Origin: Methylobacterium sp.
GTDB taxonomy: Bacteria; Pseudomonadota; Alphaproteobacteria; Rhizobiales; Beijerinckiaceae
Length of the DNA stretch: 64,000 nt
Direction of reading: 5' to 3'
NCBI GenBank assembly: GCA_002928875.1
Contig: PERO01000020.1
Location: 620,001 to 684,000 of the forward strand
Below are positions 27,333-39,976 of the stretch, in pieces. Under the pieces are notes generated by a model, which did no database searches, was not told the DNA's origin, and worked only from the letters and a program-made list of their open reading frames with translations. Position numbers and translations under genes: made by a program. Position 1 is the stretch's first letter, and each line of letters begins with the position of its first letter.

Positions 27333-27863
27333 ATGCTGCGCCCGCTTTCCCGCCTCACTGTCCGCGCCGTGCCTGGTGGCCCGCGGCACATCGCCCGCAT
27401 CACGCTGGGTCCGGTGACCCTGCCGTGCCGGATCGGGCGCAGCGGCGTCACCTTTCGCAAGGTGGAGGGCGACGGCGCATCCCCCCGCGCGACCTTGCGG
27501 GCGGTGCGGGGCTTCTGGCGGCGAGACAAGCGCCTGCCGCCGATGACCCTCGTGCCGCTCCGCCCCATCCGCCGTGGCGACGGCTGGTGCGAGGTGCCCG
27601 GCGACCGGAACTACAATCGCCTCGTGAAGAAGCCCTATGCCGCAAGCCACGAGGACATGATGCGCGCGGATGATCTCTACGACGTGGTGCTGGAACTCGA
27701 CTGGAACCGCCGCCCGCGCCGGCACGGTCGCGGCAGCGCCATCTTCCTGCATCTCGCCCGCGAGGAAGGCGGTCCGACCGCCGGCTGTATCGGCATATTC
27801 CGCAACCGAATCGATTTCGTGATGGCGAGGCTCTCGCCGCAAACGCGGATCGTGATCGGGTGA
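27333..27863 (+). CDS. L,D-transpeptidase (YkuD) family protein
   Basis: A 176-residue compact YkuD-type domain. The catalytic region is HLAREEGGPTAGCIG, giving the His, Thr/Ser and nucleophile Cys of the family. The Arg that usually follows the Cys by two positions in YkuD enzymes is Gly here, as in the shorter COG3786-like branch. No clear signal peptide is seen, only a basic N-terminus. The family cross-links or modifies peptidoglycan peptides. The start at 27333 is supported by GGAG about 10 bases upstream; a GTG at 27297 is the alternative. Confidence 0.78.
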   Translation: MLRPLSRLTVRAVPGGPRHIARITLGPVTLPCRIGRSGVTFRKVEGDGASPRATLRAVRGFWRRDKRLPPMTLVPLRPIRRGDGWCEVPGDRNYNRLVKKPYAASHEDMMRADDLYDVVLELDWNRRPRRHGRGSAIFLHLAREEGGPTAGCIGIFRNRIDFVMARLSPQTRIVIG

Positions 27864-27872
27864 TCCGGCGCC

Positions 27873-28550
27873 TTAATGCCGTGCGCCGAAGATCGCGCTG
27901 CCGACGCGGACATGGGTCGCGCCAAGCTGGATCGCGGCATCGTAATCCGCGCTCATGCCCATGGAGAGCGTGGCGATGCCGTTGCGCCTCGCGATTTCGC
28001 CGAGCAGGGCGAAATGCGGCGAAGGCGGCTCATCCACCGGGGGAATGCACATCAGCCCGTCGATGTTCAACCCATGGGTCTCGCGGCAGAGGCGGATGAA
28101 GGCATCGGCCTCGCCGGGGAGAATGCCCGCCTTCTGCGGCTCGGCGCCGGTATTCACCTGCACATAGAGCTTCGGCGCGCGGCCGGCGCGGGCGATTTCC
28201 TTCGCCAGTTCCAGCGCGAGCTTCTCGCGATCGAGCGTCTCGATCACGTCGAACAGGGCCACGGCCTCCTTCACCTTGTTCGTCTGCAGCGGGCCGATGA
28301 GGTGCAGTTCGATGCCGGCGAACTCGGCGCGCAGCCCCGGCCATTTCTCCTTGCCTTCCTGCACCCGGTTCTCGCCGAAGACGCGCTGGCCGGCTTGCAA
28401 CGCCGGGCGGATGCGCTCCGCCGGCATGGTTTTCGAGACCGCGACCAGCGTGACGCTGCCGGCCTTGCGACCATGATCCCTTTCGGCCCGCGCAATCTCG
28501 GCCTTCACGCGCGAAAGGCCGTCGATCACATCCTGATGTGTCTCATCCAT
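27873..28550 (-). CDS. YggS family pyridoxal phosphate-binding protein
   Basis: 225 residues of the alanine racemase N-terminal barrel fold. The PLP Lys is K40 in VAVSKTMP. The family signatures GENRVQE, HLIGPLQTNK and SMGMSADYDAAIQLGATHVRVGSAIFG are all present. YggS/PLPHP proteins buffer PLP and help keep amino acid and vitamin B6 balance; they are not racemases. The frame is open to 28622, but the ATG at 28550 matches the family. It is divergent from leuS. Confidence 0.93.
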   Translation of the reverse strand: MDETHQDVIDGLSRVKAEIARAERDHGRKAGSVTLVAVSKTMPAERIRPALQAGQRVFGENRVQEGKEKWPGLRAEFAGIELHLIGPLQTNKVKEAVALFDVIETLDREKLALELAKEIARAGRAPKLYVQVNTGAEPQKAGILPGEADAFIRLCRETHGLNIDGLMCIPPVDEPPSPHFALLGEIARRNGIATLSMGMSADYDAAIQLGATHVRVGSAIFGARH

Positions 28551-28676
28551 GCGAAAACTTTCGTATTTTGCGTTCAGCCGGCCGGGAATCTCCGTTGACC
28601 GCAAAGCGCGAATATTGTCCATAGCCCGCGTGTTTCCCGCGCCAAATCGCGCCTTTCAGAGCCTCAAGCCTCACCC

Positions 28677-31283
<2,607 letters not shown>

Positions 31284-31294
31284 GGACAGACAGG

Positions 31295-31906
31295 ATGATC
31301 CGGCGAGCCGTTCTTCGACTGGCAATCCTCGGCACGGTGGCCGGCGGCCTCGCGGGCTGCCTCCAGCCGGTGCATGCGCCGCAGCTCGGCATCGGCGGAG
31401 GCACGATCGCCGGCGAACTCGCGCAGGTTTCCATTGCACCGATCGAAGGCTATCTGGGCTACAGCCTGAAATCCGAGCTGGATTACCTGTTCACGAATGG
31501 CCAGCCCGCCAGCGGCACGCGCTATCTGCTCACGGTGAAGACACAGCAGAGCGGCGGGACCAGCATCATCGACGCCCAGACCGCGCGGCCGCAGAGCGTG
31601 ACCTTGCAGGCCGAGGCCACCTACGAATTGAAGGATACCAAGACCGGCATGGTGCGCGCATCGGGCCGAACCTTCGGTTCGGCCAATTACGATCGCTCGA
31701 ACCAGCGCTATGCGACGATCCGTGCGCAGCGCGATGCCGAGGAGCGCCTCGGCAAGGCTCTGGCCGAGCGTCTGCGGCTGATCGTCATCGGGGCCCTGTC
31801 GAATGGCGGCGCGCCGCGCAATGCCGGTCCGGCTCCAGCCCTCACTCCGCCGATCGATCCCTGGGAAGAGACGCCGGCCCGGGATCCCGGTGACGATGCC
31901 AGCTGA
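31295..31906 (+). CDS. lptE: LPS assembly lipoprotein LptE
   Basis: 203 residues. A lipoprotein signal peptide ends in the lipobox GLAGC, with lipidated C22. The rest is a small beta-rich domain with KSELDYLFTNG, the T-L-Q-A-E-A-T-Y-E-L-K-D strand and RTFGSANYDRSNQRYA, typical of alphaproteobacterial LptE. It plugs the LptD barrel in the outer membrane during lipopolysaccharide export. It lies between leuS and holA with short gaps, the standard order in this class. The C-terminal 35 residues are Pro-rich. Confidence 0.9.
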   Translation: MIRRAVLRLAILGTVAGGLAGCLQPVHAPQLGIGGGTIAGELAQVSIAPIEGYLGYSLKSELDYLFTNGQPASGTRYLLTVKTQQSGGTSIIDAQTARPQSVTLQAEATYELKDTKTGMVRASGRTFGSANYDRSNQRYATIRAQRDAEERLGKALAERLRLIVIGALSNGGAPRNAGPAPALTPPIDPWEETPARDPGDDAS

Positions 31907-31912
31907 TCGCCG

Positions 31913-32935
31913 ATGGCCGTCATCCGCCCCGGGGATGTCGACCGGCTGATTGCGCGTGGTGGCGGTGATTACCGCATCGTGCTCATTCACGGTCCGGATG
32001 AGGGTCTGGCGCGCCTGCGTGCACGCGCGCTGGCCGATGCCGTGCTCGGCGCCGAAGCCGATCCTCTGGGCCGAATCGATCTCGATGCCGAAACCCTGAA
32101 CGCCGACCCGGCGCGCCTCGCCGATGAGACGCAGGCGATCTCCATGTTCGGCGACCGGCGGGTCATCCTCGTGCGCCACGCCGGCAAGTTGGGCAAGGGC
32201 ATCTGGCAGGCGCTGCTGCAAGGCGGTTCTCCCGCCTCCCCCGTCATTCTGCATGCCGATGAACTGACGAAGAGCCACGCGCTTCGGATCGCATGCGAAT
32301 CGAATCCGGCGGTGGCCGTCATCGCCTGCTATCCGCTGGACCTGCGTGATCTCGAGCACGCGGCACAGGCGCGGCTGCGGTTGGCCGGCCTCTCGATCGA
32401 CGCCGAGGCCAGTGCCTATCTCGCGGACCTTCTCGGTGCCGACCAGTCGCTGTCCTTGCAGGAAGTCGACAAGCTCGCTTTGTTCTGCCACGGGCAAGGC
32501 CGGGTCGAAATCGCGGATATCGATGCGATCCTCGCGGATGCTTCCGGCAGTTCTGCTTCCGAACCGGTCGATACCGCTTTCGAGGGGGACCTGCCCGGCA
32601 TCGAGCCGGCGATGCGGCGCTGCCTGCGCGACGGGACATCCGCAGCGGGCATCCTTACGCTCGCGCTCGCTCATGTGCAGACCATTCACCGCCTGATCCG
32701 GGCCCGGTCCGACAATATGCTGGAGCAGGCCATCAAGCAGGAGCGGCTGTTTTACAAGCGCGAGGCGCGCGTCCGACGGCAGGCGCAAAGCTGGTCGCAG
32801 CAGGGCCTCAGTCGCGCGCTCGAAACCCTGAGCGTCGCCCAGGCGCAAGCCCGCGCCAGCGCCACCCTCGAAGAGACGATCGTGACGCGGGCGCTTTGGG
32901 CCGTAGCCCTAGCCGCGCGGCGCGGGAGCGGGTGA
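31913..32935 (+). CDS. holA: DNA polymerase III, delta subunit
   Basis: 340 residues with the delta-subunit layout: a degenerate AAA+ start (IVLIHGPDEGLAR), MFGDRRVILVR in the middle, and a C-terminal helical clamp-loader collar. HolA opens the beta clamp within the clamp loader. The start follows the lptE stop by 6 bases. Its last 27 bases overlap the end of the convergent parB gene. Confidence 0.92.
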   Translation: MAVIRPGDVDRLIARGGGDYRIVLIHGPDEGLARLRARALADAVLGAEADPLGRIDLDAETLNADPARLADETQAISMFGDRRVILVRHAGKLGKGIWQALLQGGSPASPVILHADELTKSHALRIACESNPAVAVIACYPLDLRDLEHAAQARLRLAGLSIDAEASAYLADLLGADQSLSLQEVDKLALFCHGQGRVEIADIDAILADASGSSASEPVDTAFEGDLPGIEPAMRRCLRDGTSAAGILTLALAHVQTIHRLIRARSDNMLEQAIKQERLFYKREARVRRQAQSWSQQGLSRALETLSVAQAQARASATLEETIVTRALWAVALAARRGSG

Positions 32936-33805
32936 TGCCGCCAGACGGTGGCTCAACGCGTCCAGTTGCTCGAGCGTGCGGTAGCGGATGGTGATGGCTC
33001 CGCCTTTGTCACCCCGATGCTCGATGCTGACGGCCAGTCCGAGCAGATCCGTCAGGCGCGTTTCGAGCGCCCTCGTGTCGGCGTCCTTCTCGCGCGGCCG
33101 CGGCGTGCGCGGGATGTCCCCTTCGGCTTCCCGTTGCGCAATGCGCTCGACGTCGCGCACCGTAAGCCCTTGATCGACAATACGTTTGGCGACAAGTTCC
33201 GGATCCGAAACGGACAGCAAGGCTCGCGCATGGCCCGCGGACAGCGCACCATGGGCGAGCTTGTCCTTCACGCCGTCCGGCAGCCGCGCCAGCCGCAACG
33301 TGTTGGCGACATGGCTGCGGCTCTTGCCGAGAATCTGCGAAAGATCGCTCTGCGTATAACCATACTGGGCAATGAGAGCCTCATAGCCCTTGGCCTCTTC
33401 GAGCGCGTTGAGGTCTGCGCGCTGGACGTTCTCGATGATGGCCAGTTCGAGCGCCTGCTTGTCATCGGCTTCCACGATGACCACGGGAACGTCGTGCAGC
33501 CCGGCCCGCTGGGCACCCCGCCAGCGGCGCTCGCCCGCGATGATCTCGAAAGCATCCGGAACGCCCGGGACACCGCGGACCACGATCGGCTGGATAATGT
33601 CACGTTCACGAATCGATTGGGCCAGTTCCTCGAGTTCCGCCTCGTTGAACGTGACGCGCGGATTCATCGGGCTCGGGCGCAGGAACTCGATCGGCACCCG
33701 CCTCTGGCTCTTCAGGCGCCGCTCGGCCGAGGCTTCCGCCCCGACATCGCCGAGCAGGGCCGCCAACCCGCGACCGAGGCGGTTCTTGGACAGATCGTCA
33801 TTCAT
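32909..33805 (-). CDS. parB: Chromosome partitioning protein ParB
   Basis: 298 residues. An N-terminal ParA-contacting segment (LGRGLAALLGD) is followed by the ParB CTPase/N domain with PNPR-like SPMNPRVTFNEAELEELAQSI, GERRWRGAQRAG (box II) and ENVQRADLNALEEAKGY. The helix-turn-helix is YTQSDLSQILGKSRSHVANTLRL, and a C-terminal dimerisation domain ends the protein. It binds parS, spreads on DNA and works with ParA to segregate origins. Two parS sites lie nearby at 35204 and 37144. It overlaps holA tail to tail by 27 bases. Confidence 0.96.
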   Translation of the reverse strand: MNDDLSKNRLGRGLAALLGDVGAEASAERRLKSQRRVPIEFLRPSPMNPRVTFNEAELEELAQSIRERDIIQPIVVRGVPGVPDAFEIIAGERRWRGAQRAGLHDVPVVIVEADDKQALELAIIENVQRADLNALEEAKGYEALIAQYGYTQSDLSQILGKSRSHVANTLRLARLPDGVKDKLAHGALSAGHARALLSVSDPELVAKRIVDQGLTVRDVERIAQREAEGDIPRTPRPREKDADTRALETRLTDLLGLAVSIEHRGDKGGAITIRYRTLEQLDALSHRLAASPAPAPRG

Positions 33806-33817
33806 TTTTCCGCTCCG

Positions 33818-34609
33818 TCACTCGGCAGCCTGAAGCAGGCGCTCGCGCTGGATGACTTCCGATGCCAGCTTCAGATAGGCCTGGCTGCCAGCACATTTCA
33901 GATCGTACAGCAGCACCGGCTTGCCGAAGGACGGCGCTTCGGACACGCGCACATTGCGGGGGATCACGGTCTCGAAAACCTTGGCACCGAGAAACTGCCG
34001 GACATCCCGGATGACCTGGTTCGCGAGATTGTTGCGCGGATCGAACATGGTCAGCACGACGCCATAAATCTCCAGCGCCGGATTGACCGAGCTCCGCACC
34101 TGCTCGACGGTCTTGAGCAGCTGGCTCAGACCTTCCAGAGCGAAAAACTCGCATTGCAGCGGCACGAGCACGCCATCCGAGGCGGCCAGCGCGTTGATCG
34201 TGAGGAGGTTCAGCGAGGGCGGGCAGTCGATCAGAATGTAGGAAAACGGCGCCTCGCGGCCGAGGCGGTCAATCGCAGCCCGGAGCTTGTGCGTCCGATC
34301 CTTCTGGCCCGCCAGCGTGATCTCGGCCCCCAGAAGGTCCATGGTCGCTGGAACGATGGACACGCGCGGCACATCGGTCGCCATGGCGACATCCGCGAGG
34401 TTCAGCTCCCCGAGGAGTACATCGTAGCTGGAACGGGCGCGGGAGGCGCTGTCGATACCCAGGCCGGTCGAGGCGTTGCCTTGCGGATCCAGATCGATCA
34501 GCAGAACGCGCTCACCGATGGCCGCAAGGGCGGTGCCCAGATTGATGGCCGTGGTGGTCTTGCCGACGCCGCCTTTCTGGTTGGCAACAGTCAGGACGCG
34601 AGGCTTCAT
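33818..34609 (-). CDS. parA: Chromosome partitioning ATPase ParA
   Basis: A 263-residue Walker-type ATPase. The deviant Walker A is KGGVGKTT at 12-19, A' is LLIDLDPQGNAST, and Walker B is ILIDCPPSL. It binds DNA nonspecifically in the ATP state and pulls ParB-parS complexes apart. GGGAG lies 6 bases before the ATG. It sits between rsmG and parB, 12 bases from parB, and is probably cotranscribed from rsmG or mnmG. Confidence 0.96.
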   Translation of the reverse strand: MKPRVLTVANQKGGVGKTTTAINLGTALAAIGERVLLIDLDPQGNASTGLGIDSASRARSSYDVLLGELNLADVAMATDVPRVSIVPATMDLLGAEITLAGQKDRTHKLRAAIDRLGREAPFSYILIDCPPSLNLLTINALAASDGVLVPLQCEFFALEGLSQLLKTVEQVRSSVNPALEIYGVVLTMFDPRNNLANQVIRDVRQFLGAKVFETVIPRNVRVSEAPSFGKPVLLYDLKCAGSQAYLKLASEVIQRERLLQAAE

Positions 34610-34639
34610 GGCGATCTCCCGGGTCGGCGGCCGCGAACC

Positions 34640-35278
34640 CTAGCTGAGGGCCGTGATCTCGATGATCCTTGCCCCGGGGTCCGTTCGACTCGCATGCAGT
34701 CGATAAGAGAAATGCCAGTGCTGGCCTGCTTCGGTCAACTCCGCCGCATGGTCTCTCCCCTTCGGAAAGAGCCCGGTCGTCCCGCTTTTCAACAGCTGCT
34801 TGCTGAAATCGATCAGATCGCTCAACGGTGCCAGCGCGCGGGCGGTCACCACATCCGGCTTGGCGAGACGCGGCAGGGCAGTCTCGATCCGCTCGGCATG
34901 AACGCGCGCGGGTAGCTGGAGCGTGACCACGACATGGCGGAGAAAGGCGGCTTTCTTGCTGTTGCTCTCCACAAGATCGATGCTGCCGCCGCTTTCGGCC
35001 AGCTGGCAGGCCAGCACAAGGCCGGGCAATCCTCCGCCCGAACCGAGATCCAGCCATGTCCTGGCCTGCGGAGCGAGCAGCAGGAGCTGCGCCGAATCCA
35101 GGATGTGCCGCGTCCACAGATTTGCCAAGGTCGATGGCGCGACCAGATTCGTTGTCTTCTGCCAATGGGCCAAAAGCTCGGAATACGCCCGCAGCCGCTC
35201 GAGTGTTTCACGTGAAACACCGAATTCACCGGTCAGAACGGCCTCCGCATAAGTCTGGCTATCGCGATCAGGCAGCAT
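34640..35278 (-). CDS. rsmG: 16S rRNA (guanine527-N7)-methyltransferase
   Basis: 212 residues. A class I methyltransferase with the SAM loop [14 protein letters not shown], followed by [14 protein letters not shown] and a TARALAPL motif. It methylates G527 of 16S rRNA. The chosen ATG at 35278 overlaps the mnmG stop by 11 bases; the open frame runs on to 35311. Codons 20-25 (GVSRET) spell a full parS palindrome, so the protein sequence here is constrained by a DNA-binding site. Confidence 0.93.
   Translation of the reverse strand: MLPDRDSQTYAEAVLTGEFGVSRETLERLRAYSELLAHWQKTTNLVAPSTLANLWTRHILDSAQLLLLAPQARTWLDLGSGGGLPGLVLACQLAESGGSIDLVESNSKKAAFLRHVVVTLQLPARVHAERIETALPRLAKPDVVTARALAPLSDLIDFSKQLLKSGTTGLFPKGRDHAAELTEAGQHWHFSYRLHASRTDPGARIIEITALS
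35204..35219. promoter_or_regulatory. parS centromere site (inside rsmG)
   Basis: A perfect 16-bp palindrome, TGTTTCACGTGAAACA, identical to the parS consensus bound by ParB/Spo0J. It lies within rsmG and is translated as V-S-R-E-T. It is about 1.4 kb from parB and 6.2 kb from the presumed origin. Confidence 0.93.
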
Positions 35279-37160
35279 CGCTGCCCTTCTCTCTCTGGAC
35301 CAGAGCTGCAAGCAGAATGAGGGCTGTTGGCGTCATTCCCTCGATCTGCGCGGCCTCCGCGATGGTCCGGGGCCGAATCGATTGCAGCTTCTGGCGGATT
35401 TCCCCGGAAAACCCGGCATGCGGCGCATAATCGAAGGCTTCCGGAATCTTCAAGCCGCGATCTCTTTCGAGACGGTCGATGTCTCTCGCTTGCCGATCGA
35501 GGTAAACCGCATAGCGCGCCTCGATCTCCAACGCCTCCCGAACGTGCATCGGCGTTGATTTCAGATCCGAATCGAACTCGATCAGATTCTCGAAAGTTAC
35601 ACCCTGCAGCGCGAGCAGGCCCATGCCGTCGCGACGCACTCCGTCCTGGCTCAGGGATATGCCAGCCTTTTCGGCCGCCTTCGGCGTGACCGAGATGGCC
35701 TTCAGCCGGTCGCGGGCGGCATCAATCTCTCCCTGGCGAGCACGTTGATGCTTCAGGCGCCGCTCGGCGATCAGTCCGAAGCCCGCACCCCATTCTGTCA
35801 GCCGCTCGCTGGCATTGTCGGCGCGCAGCAGCAACCGGTATTCCGCGCGGGAGGTAAACATCCGGTACGGCTCGGTCACCCCCAGGCGCGTCAGGTCATC
35901 GAGCATCACGCCGATATAGGAGCGCGTGCGGCTGAACTCGACGCCGTCCAGTCCGCCCGCGCGACGCGCCGCATTGAGGCCGGCCACGAGCCCCTGAGCG
36001 CCAGCCTCTTCGTAACCGGTCGTTCCATTGATCTGTCCGGCCAGAAACAGGCCTCTCATGGCCTTCAATTCTAGCGTTGCGTGCAGCGCGCGGGGATCGA
36101 CATAGTCGTATTCGATGGCATAGCCATATCGCACGATGCGCGCGTGCTCGAGGCCGGGGATCGTGGCGAAGAATGCGTCCTGGGCTTCCGCGGGCAGGGA
36201 TGTGGAGAGGCCGTTGGGATAGACCAGCGGATCATCGAGACCTTCCGGCTCAAGGAAGATCTGATGCCGATCGCGGTCCGCAAAGCGAACAACCTTGTCC
36301 TCGATCGACGGACAATAGCGCGGGCCGCGGCCCTCGATATGGCCCGCATACATTGCGGATCGATGGAGATTGGCTTCGATGATCCGATGCGTCGCAGGCG
36401 TCGTGTAGGTGATGCCGCAAGCGATCTGGCGATTACGGATTTCTTCCGTCAGGGCTGAGAAGGGTTCCGGCGGATGATCGCCAGACTGGGTCTCGCAGGC
36501 AGCCCAATCGATGGTTCGGCCATCGAGGCGGGCAGGAGTCCCGGTTTTCAGGCGTCCCAAGGGAAGCCCCAACGCCAGAAGGCGATGCGACAGGCGCTCG
36601 GCGGCTGCCTCATCGATCCGCCCGCCCGCCTTGCGTTGGTCGCCCATGTGGATCACGCCGCGGAGAAAAGTCCCGGTCGTGAGAACAACGGCACCAGCCT
36701 CCAGGATACGGCCATCAGCCAGCTCCACGCCACGGGCCTGGCCTTTGTCCTCGATGAGATCGACCACCTCCGCCTCGACAACCGAAAGATTGGGCAGCGC
36801 CGAGAGAAGATCCTGGACCGCCTTCTGATAGAGGCTGCGATCGGCCTGTGCACGAGGGCCGCGGACTGCCGGCCCTTTCGAGCGATTGAGGACCTTGAAA
36901 TGGATTCCAGCGCGATCGATCGCCAGACCCATCAGGCCATCGAGCGCGTCGATCTCGCGGACCAGATGTCCCTTGCCAAGGCCGCCAATCGCCGGATTGC
37001 ATGACATAACGCCCACGCTGTCCCAGCGATGCGTCACCAGCGCCACATCCGCGCCGAGCCTCGCCGCCGCAGCGGCCGCCTCGGTGCCGGCATGGCCTCC
37101 ACCCACCACGATCACATCAAACTGGGTTCGACCAAGGTCGGCATGTTTCACGTGAAACAT
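35268..37160 (-). CDS. mnmG: tRNA uridine-5-carboxymethylaminomethyl synthesis enzyme MnmG
   Basis: 630 residues. The FAD-binding [10 protein letters not shown] loop follows a short lead, then come the GidA signatures [11 protein letters not shown] and [17 protein letters not shown] and the C-terminal helical domain that contacts MnmE and tRNA. With MnmE it modifies U34 of several tRNAs. The first six residues, MFHVKH, are encoded by a parS site; such starts are frequent in MnmG of bacteria with embedded parS. The order mnmE-mnmG-rsmG-parA-parB is the classical origin-proximal cluster. Confidence 0.96.
   Translation of the reverse strand: MFHVKHADLGRTQFDVIVVGGGHAGTEAAAAAARLGADVALVTHRWDSVGVMSCNPAIGGLGKGHLVREIDALDGLMGLAIDRAGIHFKVLNRSKGPAVRGPRAQADRSLYQKAVQDLLSALPNLSVVEAEVVDLIEDKGQARGVELADGRILEAGAVVLTTGTFLRGVIHMGDQRKAGGRIDEAAAERLSHRLLALGLPLGRLKTGTPARLDGRTIDWAACETQSGDHPPEPFSALTEEIRNRQIACGITYTTPATHRIIEANLHRSAMYAGHIEGRGPRYCPSIEDKVVRFADRDRHQIFLEPEGLDDPLVYPNGLSTSLPAEAQDAFFATIPGLEHARIVRYGYAIEYDYVDPRALHATLELKAMRGLFLAGQINGTTGYEEAGAQGLVAGLNAARRAGGLDGVEFSRTRSYIGVMLDDLTRLGVTEPYRMFTSRAEYRLLLRADNASERLTEWGAGFGLIAERRLKHQRARQGEIDAARDRLKAISVTPKAAEKAGISLSQDGVRRDGMGLLALQGVTFENLIEFDSDLKSTPMHVREALEIEARYAVYLDRQARDIDRLERDRGLKIPEAFDYAPHAGFSGEIRQKLQSIRPRTIAEAAQIEGMTPTALILLAALVQREKGSDAA
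37144..37159. promoter_or_regulatory. parS centromere site (at mnmG start codon)
   Basis: A second perfect TGTTTCACGTGAAACA palindrome. On the minus strand it overlaps codons 1-6 of mnmG, including all but the first base of the ATG, so ParB bound here could also affect mnmG translation or transcription. It lies 4 bases before the mnmE stop region and 1.9 kb from the other parS. Confidence 0.94.
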
Positions 37161-37163
37161 TTG

Positions 37164-38465
37164 TCATTTCCCTATGCAGAACCGGCTGAAGATGGCACCC
37201 AGCAATTCATCGCTGCTGATGCGGCCCACAAGGCTATCGAGGGCATCACAGGCCAACCGCAGCTCCTCAGCCCGCAGATCGAGGGTCAATGCGCCTCCGA
37301 GCCCTGCCGATTCCAGGGCATTGGCGGCGACCAGCAAACAATGGGCATGGCGTTCATGAGCGATCCAATGCTCGAAGCCATGGTCTGCCATGTCCAGACC
37401 AGCCCGGCGATGAATTTCTTTCGCCAGCGAATCGATTCCTGCTCCCGTGAGGCTGGATACCGCCAGACCTGACAACGGGCGCGCAGCAAGATCCGACTTG
37501 GTTTGTACAAGCAGGTAATCGGATGCTGGTGGTTCCGTGGGCGAATCGATTGACGACGCCCAGATCACGAGATCGGCGCTGTCACCCGCCGACCGGGCAC
37601 GCCGCATCCCCTCCGCCTCGATATCGCTCTCCGGCGCCTCGCGGAGGCCTGCGGTGTCCATGAAGATGACGGGCAGGCCATCGAGATCGACGACCGTCTC
37701 GACAACATCGCGCGTCGTGCCGGGTATGGGCGACGTGATGGCAACATCCCGATCCGCCAAAGCATTCAACAGGCTCGACTTCCCGGCATTCGGCGCCCCG
37801 AGAATCGCGACGCGGAACCCGGTTCGAAGCCTCTGCCCGTTGCGGATAGTACCTGCGACCTTGCGAAGATCATCGATCAGAAAGAGGATATCTTGTTGCA
37901 CATCCGAATCGAGTCGATCGATCACGTCGCCCTCGTCGCCGAAGTCGATCTGCGCTTCGACAACCGCGCGCAGATCGACCAGGCGTTCCCGCCATTCCGC
38001 GCATTTCGCCCGCAGACGGCGTGATCCGGTCAGGGCCAGCTTGCGTTGCAGCTCGGTTTCCGCGGCCAGCGTGTCGGACAGCGCCTCGACCTCGAGAAGA
38101 TCCATGCGGCCAGCGAGCCAGGCCCGCCGCGTGAACTCGCCGGCCTGTGCCGGCCGGAGACCGGGCACGTCGCCGAGCCGTGCCAGCAACTGGCGCATCA
38201 CCGCCAGGGAACCATGGATCTGAAACTCGACGACGTCCTCGCCCGTGAAGGAGTGCGGCGCCGGAAAGTGCAGCACGAGCCCATGATCAATCGGAGAGCC
38301 ATCGCGCGGATCGCGGATCGGGCGAAGAGCGGCCTCGCGCGGTCGAACCGGGCGCTCGACAAACAGGCGAAGCACCTGTGGAACGGCGGGCCCGGAAACG
38401 CGAATCACCGCCACCCCGCTCCGCGCGGCGCCGCTGCTCAGCGCGAAAATCGTCTCCGCCTGCAT
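37164..38465 (-). CDS. mnmE: tRNA modification GTPase MnmE
   Basis: 433 residues. An N-terminal folate-binding domain, a central helical domain and an inserted G domain with GAPNAGKS (223-230), DTAGLRE and the QTKSD-type guanine motif are present, and the C-terminal C-I-G-K contains the functional Cys. It acts with MnmG on the wobble uridine. It is only 4 bases upstream of the mnmG start and shares its operon. Confidence 0.95.
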   Translation of the reverse strand: MQAETIFALSSGAARSGVAVIRVSGPAVPQVLRLFVERPVRPREAALRPIRDPRDGSPIDHGLVLHFPAPHSFTGEDVVEFQIHGSLAVMRQLLARLGDVPGLRPAQAGEFTRRAWLAGRMDLLEVEALSDTLAAETELQRKLALTGSRRLRAKCAEWRERLVDLRAVVEAQIDFGDEGDVIDRLDSDVQQDILFLIDDLRKVAGTIRNGQRLRTGFRVAILGAPNAGKSSLLNALADRDVAITSPIPGTTRDVVETVVDLDGLPVIFMDTAGLREAPESDIEAEGMRRARSAGDSADLVIWASSIDSPTEPPASDYLLVQTKSDLAARPLSGLAVSSLTGAGIDSLAKEIHRRAGLDMADHGFEHWIAHERHAHCLLVAANALESAGLGGALTLDLRAEELRLACDALDSLVGRISSDELLGAIFSRFCIGK

Positions 38466-38489
38466 CGCGCCGCCACGGCCTCCGCCCCG

Positions 38490-39755
38490 TCAGGTATTCA
38501 TGGAATCGAAGAACTCGCCGTTCGTCTTGGTCTGGCGAAGCTTGTCGAGCAGGAACTCGATGGCATCCTGCGGGCCCATCGGGTTGAGGATGCGGCGCAG
38601 CACATAGGTCTTCTGCAACTGGTCGCGCGCCGTGATGAGTTCTTCCTTGCGCGTACCGGATTTGAGGATGTCGAGCGCCGGGAAGACCCGCTTGTCCGCG
38701 ACCTTGCGATCGAGCACGATCTCGGAGTTGCCGGTACCCTTGAATTCCTCGAAGATCACTTCATCCATGCGGCTGCCGGTATCGATGAGCGCGGTCGCGA
38801 TGATCGTCAGCGAACCACCCTCCTCGATGTTGCGTGCGGCACCGAAGAAGCGCTTGGGGCGCTGCAGGGCATTGGCATCGACACCGCCCGTCAGCACCTT
38901 GCCGGAAGACGGCACCACGGTGTTGTAGGCGCGGCCGAGACGGGTGATCGAATCGAGCAGGATCACGACGTCACGGCCATGCTCGACAAGGCGCTTGGCC
39001 TTCTCGATGACCATCTCGGCCACCTGGACGTGGCGCGTCGCCGGCTCGTCGAAGGTGGAGGACACCACCTCGCCCCGGACGGAGCGCTGCATGTCGGTCA
39101 CTTCCTCCGGACGCTCGTCGATCAGCAGCACGATCAGATAGCATTCGGGATGATTGCCGGTGATGGACTGCGCGATGTTCTGCAACAGCACGGTCTTGCC
39201 GGTGCGCGGCGGCGCGACGATCAGCGCGCGCTGGCCCTTGCCGATCGGCGAGACGATATCGATCACCCGCGAGGACATGTCCTTCTTCGTCGGATCGATC
39301 GTTTCCATCTTCAGCCGCTGGTCGGGATAAAGCGGCGTCAGATTGTCGAAATGCACCTTGTGGCGTGCCTTTTCGGGGTCCTCGAAATTGATCGTGTTGA
39401 CCTTGAGGAGCGCGAAATAGCGCTCGCCATCCCTCGGGGAACGGATCAAGCCTTCAACCGTGTCGCCCGTCCGCAAGGAAAACTTGCGGATCTGCGTCGG
39501 TGAAATGTAGATATCGTCGGGGCCTGCGAGGTAATTCGCGTCGGGCGAGCGCAGAAAACCGAAGCCATCCTGCAGAACTTCGATCACACCCTCGCCGATG
39601 ATCTCGGTGTCGCGGGCCGCGAGCTGCTTGAGGATCGCGAACATCAGCTCCTGCTTGCGCATGGTGCTGGCGCCTTCGACCTCGAGTTCCTCGGCGAAAT
39701 TCAGCAGTTCGGTGGGGGATTTTGTCTTGAGATCCTGAAGCTTGATCTCGGGCAT
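38490..39755 (-). CDS. rho: Transcription termination factor Rho
   Basis: 421 residues. An N-terminal Rho-N helical domain ([13 protein letters not shown]) is followed by a cold-shock-like RNA-binding domain (GFGFLRS, about 64-70, then [10 protein letters not shown]) and the RecA-like motor with Walker A APPRTGKT (181-188) and the Q/R loops. The hexamer tracks along RNA and ends transcription. The frame runs upstream to 39866, but the ATG at 39755 is the family start. The 221-base gap before it, up to the hemJ stop, probably holds its promoter; I see no clear hairpin terminator there. Confidence 0.96.
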   Translation of the reverse strand: MPEIKLQDLKTKSPTELLNFAEELEVEGASTMRKQELMFAILKQLAARDTEIIGEGVIEVLQDGFGFLRSPDANYLAGPDDIYISPTQIRKFSLRTGDTVEGLIRSPRDGERYFALLKVNTINFEDPEKARHKVHFDNLTPLYPDQRLKMETIDPTKKDMSSRVIDIVSPIGKGQRALIVAPPRTGKTVLLQNIAQSITGNHPECYLIVLLIDERPEEVTDMQRSVRGEVVSSTFDEPATRHVQVAEMVIEKAKRLVEHGRDVVILLDSITRLGRAYNTVVPSSGKVLTGGVDANALQRPKRFFGAARNIEEGGSLTIIATALIDTGSRMDEVIFEEFKGTGNSEIVLDRKVADKRVFPALDILKSGTRKEELITARDQLQKTYVLRRILNPMGPQDAIEFLLDKLRQTKTNGEFFDSMNT

Positions 39756-39976
39756 GAAGGAATACCTTATCGGATCGGTGAGCCGGAAACGGCCCGGGGT
39801 TGGGGAGGCGATGTCGGTCCGTCTCGTGCGGTCCGGTGCGCCGGCGGCCGGGCCGCAAAGGCCCATGCCGGAATGGCGGCGACCAAATCCGAAACCGTTT
39901 CGCCGCAGATCGGGGGCGGAACGGAGGATTCGTCTTCTCGCTTAGCCTCTTTCCGGCGCCGTCACAAGGCCCGTGC

